DNA of 64,000 nucleotides. Origin: Ferdinandcohnia sp036962705 (GTDB taxonomy: Bacteria; Bacillota; Bacilli; Bacillales; Bacillaceae_L). Each line of letters starts with the position of its first letter. Position 1 is the first letter of the stretch. Positions 60,652-64,000 of this stretch are shown here, piece after piece. A program made the position numbers and the translations under genes. The DNA is taken from contig NZ_JBALOQ010000050.1 of the NCBI RefSeq assembly GCF_036962705.1, forward strand, positions 11,901 through 75,900, read 5' to 3'. Under the pieces are notes generated by a model. The model searched no databases. It worked only from the letters and a program-made list of their open reading frames with translations, and was not told where the DNA came from.

Positions 60652-61167
60652 TTGTTACAAGTTGCAATTGGTACAAAAAATCCTGCGAAAGTAGATGCAA
60701 TCATGAGGGGATTTGATGGTGTTGAAGCAGACTTTTTACCTACATCTGTTTCCTCAGGTGTATCTGATCAACCTTTTTCTGATGAGGAAACAATTCAAGG
60801 TGCAATTAATCGTGCTAAAACTGCTCTTGAAATAGAAGGTGCTGACCTTGGGGTTGGTCTAGAGGGTGGCGTCGTTGAATCTAAATTTGGTTTGTTTTTA
60901 TGTAATTGGGGTGCGATCTTTGACAAGAATAATGAACCGATTATTGCAGGTGGAGCAAGAATTCTCCTCCCAGATGAAATCGCTCGAGAATTAAAAAAAG
61001 GCATCGAGCTCGGAGACGTTATGGAGGAATTCACAAAGCAAAAAGACATTCGAAAGGCTGAAGGTGCTATCGGCATCTTCACGAATCACTATGTTAACAG
61101 AAAAGACATGTTTACTCATGTTGTAAAACTCCTAGTCGGTCAATTTACATACAAGAAAAATGCCTAA
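60652..61167 (+). CDS. DUF84 family NTPase (inosine/xanthosine triphosphatase-like)
   Basis: 171 residues, TTG start behind GAGGTG. VAIGTKNPAKVDAI near 4-17, SDQPFSDEETIQGAINRA near 38-55 and DLGVGLEGGV near 65-74 are the DUF84/YjjX signatures. Probably removes ITP/XTP from nucleotide pools. Follows ytoP after a terminator. Confidence 0.9.
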   Translation: MLQVAIGTKNPAKVDAIMRGFDGVEADFLPTSVSSGVSDQPFSDEETIQGAINRAKTALEIEGADLGVGLEGGVVESKFGLFLCNWGAIFDKNNEPIIAGGARILLPDEIARELKKGIELGDVMEEFTKQKDIRKAEGAIGIFTNHYVNRKDMFTHVVKLLVGQFTYKKNA

Positions 61168-61290
61168 TAATTAAATAATTTAAAATGGTACTTATTACAT
61201 ATTGATTAAAATTATAAAATTAGTCTTGCAACATAGAATTTAATATGTTTATTATAGAAAATAGAGAAATATAAGCAAATCTTCCTTTTT

Positions 61291-61424
61291 AACTATATTC
61301 AGCAGAAGTCGGCCACTTCTTCTGAAAAAGTTAAAGCCTCCGGCGGATGCCACGATTTTTTAAAGGAAATTTTTCGAGCATGCTCGATAAAAATCGGGCG
61401 CAAATACGCCATGGCGCATTTGAT
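61291..61424 (+). repeat. Dispersed structured repeat, copy G (short form)
   Basis: Keeps both ends but lacks the inner hairpins. 5' hairpin AACT-TTCAG-AGAAGT / ACTTCT-CTGAA-AGTT, GCCTCCGGCGGATGCC, CGATTTTT, then GAGCATGCTC directly closing onto AAAAATCG, and AAATACGCC/GGCGCATTT. The GTCTTTG and CCCACA hairpins are absent. It ends 17 bases before the lipoprotein start. Confidence 0.87.
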
Positions 61425-61440
61425 TAAGGGGTGAGAGTAA

Positions 61441-61938
61441 ATGAAACTGGGGAAGGTCCTTTTTTTAGCCTTGCTATTGATAGTAGGACTTTTGTCAGGT
61501 TGCGCATCAGTTGAAGATGAATCGAAGGAAACGGTTACATCTGTTGAAACGGCATTTAAAGCCCAACCTGAAAAAACAAATAGTGAAAATGGAGAAGTAT
61601 CCTTTTATCTACCGTCTACTATGAAGATAGAAAACAAGGATGAATATAATGTAATCCTTCAAAAAGGAGATCAAGCCTTTATTTTATTTATAAATCCAAT
61701 TGAAGAACGGACCAGTGATGTTCTGTATAAGGAAATCGCTGCAAAGGAGTTTGTAGTTGACCAATCCTTTACAGACAAAGAGCGTTATGGATATGTTAAA
61801 GCATTTGAAAACAAGGACAAGCTTTACTTTGTCACAGTTGGCATTGGTGGAGTAAAAATGACGACAGAAGTGAAGGTAAGCGAGATGTCAGAAAGTGCTT
61901 CAGAAATGATGGAAATTGTTTCATCCGTTCAATACTAA
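61441..61938 (+). CDS. Putative lipoprotein of unknown function
   Basis: 165 residues; signal peptide with LSGC (Cys21). The mature part has an acidic linker (about 24-50) and one globular domain starting GEVSFYLPSTMKIENKDEYN, which reads like an alternating alpha/beta domain; family not recognised. GGGGTGAGAG precedes ATG; the ribosome site lies directly after repeat copy G. Confidence 0.75.
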   Translation: MKLGKVLFLALLLIVGLLSGCASVEDESKETVTSVETAFKAQPEKTNSENGEVSFYLPSTMKIENKDEYNVILQKGDQAFILFINPIEERTSDVLYKEIAAKEFVVDQSFTDKERYGYVKAFENKDKLYFVTVGIGGVKMTTEVKVSEMSESASEMMEIVSSVQY

Positions 61939-61948
61939 CTTTAATTAT

Positions 61949-61978
61949 AGCCCCGCTAATTGGTAGGGGCTTTTATTT
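61949..61978 (+). terminator. Terminator after the lipoprotein gene
   Basis: AGCCCC/GGGGCT stem with an 11-base loop, TTTATTTG. Confidence 0.8.
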
Positions 61979-62035
61979 GTTTTTAGAAAGAGAATATACG
62001 ATAATAGGTGCATATGGATTTTGGAGGTTATGAAC

Positions 62036-62350
62036 ATGAAGAAATTTGAAAATATAGATCAATATCAAGAGATTATCCAAAACGGAAAAAACATACTAAT
62101 GTTTTCGGCAGATTGGTGTCCAGATTGCCGTTTTATCGACCCATTCTTACCTGAAATTGAAAATACATTCCCTGACTTTACATTTTACTATGTTGACCGT
62201 GATGAATTTATCGATTTATGTGCGACTTTAAATGTTTTTGGTATCCCTAGCTTTGTGGCATATGAAAATGGAAAAGAAACTGGTCGATTTGTAAGTAAAG
62301 ACCGTAAAACGAAGGAAGAAATTGAACAGTTCATTAATGAGCTCTCTTAA
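62036..62350 (+). CDS. ytpP: Thioredoxin-like protein YtpP
   Basis: 104 residues from ATG 62036, 8 bases after GGAGG; nearer in-frame starts are badly spaced. Thioredoxin fold with active site WCPDC (Cys28, Cys31) and cis-Pro in FGIPSF. B. subtilis YtpP is implicated in bacillithiol/thiol redox control. Followed at 29 bases by ytpQ. Confidence 0.92.
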   Translation: MKKFENIDQYQEIIQNGKNILMFSADWCPDCRFIDPFLPEIENTFPDFTFYYVDRDEFIDLCATLNVFGIPSFVAYENGKETGRFVSKDRKTKEEIEQFINELS

Positions 62351-62379
62351 GAACATAGAAAAGAGAGGAGATTGATTCT

Positions 62380-63201
62380 ATGGACTCAAAAAATAATAGG
62401 AAAATGGACTCGAAAAAATTAAAGAAAATCATTCAAGAGAAACTTGCAAAGCACAACTGGCACTTTTCCTTCGACCCCAAAAAAGACACATTACGTATTG
62501 AGGACAAAGAAACAAAAAAAGGAATGACAGTGACACTTCCAGGGATTATTGCGAAATATCAGGAAGAAGGCCCAGCAAGTCTTGATGAGGTCATTTATTA
62601 TATTGAAGAATCGTTAATGGTTATGAATAGTGAGCTTGAGCTGGAAGGTAAAGAAAAAAATATTTATCCTGTTATTCGTTCAACCTCATTCCCAACTCAA
62701 TCAAATGATGGGGTAGACTTAGTATATGATGACCATACCGCAGAAACAAGAATCTATTATGCACTTGATTTAGGAACAACATACCGTCTGATTGATCAGA
62801 AGTTGCTTGAAAAAGAGAATTGGAAGTTTGAACGGATTCGTGAAATCGCAAGGTTCAATCTTCGTTCACTGGATGTTTCATATAAAACGGATGAGGTTGC
62901 AGGGAATACCTTTTATTTTATCAATAAAAATGATGGGTATGATGCTAGCCGTATTTTGAATGATGCCTATTTACAAAAAATGAGCCAGCAAATAAAAGGA
63001 ACGATGGCAGTAGCTGTGCCACACCAGGATGTTCTGATTATAGTTGATGTGCAAAATGAAACAGGATATGATATTCTTGCACAAATGACAATGAGCTTTT
63101 TTGCAAGTGGACGTGTACCTATTACGGCTCTATCGTTTCTTTATGAAGACGGTAAGCTTGAGCCGATTTTTATCCTCGGGAAAAATCGACCAAGAAAATA
63201 A
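62380..63201 (+). CDS. ytpQ: DUF1444 protein YtpQ
   Basis: 273-residue soluble protein of the DUF1444 family (YtpQ). The N terminus has a doubled MDSKNNRK-MDSKK, so the second ATG could be the ancestral start; GAGAGGAG fits 62380. Alternating acidic/hydrophobic pattern, no known active site. The adjacent order ytpP-ytpQ is the same as in B. subtilis. A terminator follows. Confidence 0.9.
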   Translation: MDSKNNRKMDSKKLKKIIQEKLAKHNWHFSFDPKKDTLRIEDKETKKGMTVTLPGIIAKYQEEGPASLDEVIYYIEESLMVMNSELELEGKEKNIYPVIRSTSFPTQSNDGVDLVYDDHTAETRIYYALDLGTTYRLIDQKLLEKENWKFERIREIARFNLRSLDVSYKTDEVAGNTFYFINKNDGYDASRILNDAYLQKMSQQIKGTMAVAVPHQDVLIIVDVQNETGYDILAQMTMSFFASGRVPITALSFLYEDGKLEPIFILGKNRPRK

Positions 63202-63213
63202 ATAGACTACACC

Positions 63214-63245
63214 AAAAGTCGCTAGGAAAACTAGCGGCTTTTTTG
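63214..63245 (+). terminator. Terminator after ytpQ
   Basis: AAGTCGCTAG/CTAGCGGCTT stem (one G-U) with GAAAA loop, then TTTTTTG. Confidence 0.88.
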
Positions 63246-63285
63246 TTACAATAAGGAATAGAATCAAAATGGAAGAGTGATAGTT

Positions 63286-64000
63286 GTGAATTGGATAAAA
63301 AGATTACTACATTTTTTAAAGACGGACGAGGATGATCCAATTGATAGTAAAACGACTCAAATCCGACAAAATAAACATATTGAGGCGAGAGTTACATACG
63401 AATACCCAAAGGGGAAATTTCGATTTCCAATCATTCCAGATCAAGAAATCAGAAAAACAGAAAAGGTTCCAACAGTAAGAACTCAGCATAAAAGAACATC
63501 ACAACCTAAAAAGAGTTCAAATCTTAAGCCCGTTGTTAGTTTACAAGAGAAACAACCCTTTCGCCTAACTGAAACGCCTTCCCCAGTATATGGTCTTAGT
63601 AAGCCGAAGCCTCATGAATCTATAGAGTTTGAACTACCTTCAACACCTATCACGGATACAGACTCAATTGCTAGGGCATGGAAAGAAGCACAAGAAGAGG
63701 TTGCCCCTACAATTCTACGAACTGAGCAAACTGAACCGGATCTATTGTTTGTTTCCGACGAAGAAAAACAGCAAAAAGTTGCTAGCTTTGCAAATCAGCT
63801 GATCAGAGAAGAAGAATTAGTTAAGGAAGTTGTCGTTTCTAAGGAAACATCTGTCCAAGAACCTATAAGTGAGGAAGCGCCAATTGAGGCACTTTCCCAA
63901 GTGTCTATAAGTGAGGAAGTGCCGCCAATAGAAATAGAGGTACCTTCCCAAGAACCTATAAGTGAGGAAGCTTCAATAGAGGAGGCACCTTCCCAAGTAT
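63286..64000 (+). CDS. sftA: DNA translocase SftA, N-terminal part (runs off the window)
   Basis: Open to the window end, 238 codons seen from GTG 63286 (GGAAGAGTG upstream). N-terminal WIKRLLHFLKTDED, then YEYPKGKFRFPIIPDQ and FRLTETPSPVYGL, which are typical of the SftA (YtpST) N-terminal region that directs it to the septum. After about residue 170 the sequence becomes a Glu/Ser/Pro-rich linker with repeats of EPISEEA. The FtsK-type motor domain should lie beyond the window. Confidence 0.85.
   Translation, partial: MNWIKRLLHFLKTDEDDPIDSKTTQIRQNKHIEARVTYEYPKGKFRFPIIPDQEIRKTEKVPTVRTQHKRTSQPKKSSNLKPVVSLQEKQPFRLTETPSPVYGLSKPKPHESIEFELPSTPITDTDSIARAWKEAQEEVAPTILRTEQTEPDLLFVSDEEKQQKVASFANQLIREEELVKEVVVSKETSVQEPISEEAPIEALSQVSISEEVPPIEIEVPSQEPISEEASIEEAPSQV

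Overview
The window is chromosomal DNA from a low-GC, spore-forming member of the Bacillaceae. This rests on menB-menE-menC, an S-box leader before metK, a T-box leader before leuS, a sigma-B-type promoter before dps, a Cse60-like sporulation protein, and long synteny with the B. subtilis ytx region (luxS, dps, ytkD, ytlACD, ytmA, pckA, metK, ytpB, leuS, ytgP, ytlR, ytmP, trmB, ytnP, ytoP, ytpP, ytpQ, sftA). The genus cannot be fixed by eye. No rRNA, tRNA, CRISPR array, prophage or transposase gene was seen. Two N runs (28435-28452 and 41216-41291) are assembly gaps, both inside repeats.

Layout. 1-3.5 kb: menaquinone genes. 3.5-8 kb: zinc and metal genes (ZIP permease, an orphan ZnuA-type lipoprotein behind a Zur box, beta-carbonic anhydrase), a YtkA-like lipoprotein and YidD. 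8-13.9 kb: luxS, an amidase, ytzI, dps, threonine aldolase, small conserved genes and a Nudix hydrolase. 13.9-17.4 kb: ytlACD-type ABC importer and a YtmA-like hydrolase. 17.4-26.4 kb: pckA (CcpN box), S-box and metK, a gamma-carbonic-anhydrase-like protein, terpene cyclase ytpB, the tRNA-modification pair ytqB/ytqA, ytzC and an MFS transporter. 26.5-34.3 kb: a sigma-54 activator followed by a -24/-12 promoter, 3-hydroxybutyrate dehydrogenase and a LIV-type ABC transporter with a fused permease-ATPase. 34.4-35.5 kb: copper nitrite reductase nirK with an FNR-like box. 35.9-38.6 kb: T-box and leuS. 38.9-47.4 kb: peptidase, rhodanese, a frameshifted TIMP/NTR-like gene, cse60, ytfP, a DCC protein, ytgP, a collagen-like coiled-coil protein, a pseudouridine synthase and ytzE. 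47.7-54.9 kb: an Ecs-like ABC pair, pepV, a NERD protein, thpR, a CidAB/LrgAB pair and ytlQ. 55-64 kb: ytlR, ytmP, ytzH, trmB, ytnP, ytzB, ytoP, a DUF84 protein, a lipoprotein, ytpP, ytpQ and the start of sftA.

The most unusual feature is a dispersed repeat of roughly 60-280 bp, present as five long and two partial copies. All copies have the same orientation, and four end 15-30 bases before a start codon. Several predicted stems show compensatory base changes between copies, so it looks like a mobile or amplified structured-RNA element. One copy supplies the last codons and stop of znuA. Another lies in the 5' leader of the sigma-54 operon. There are also two unlinked arrays of an exact 20-bp period, a 52-bp tandem repeat next to an assembly gap, and a second repeat family that forms the 3' end of the ytoA-like gene.
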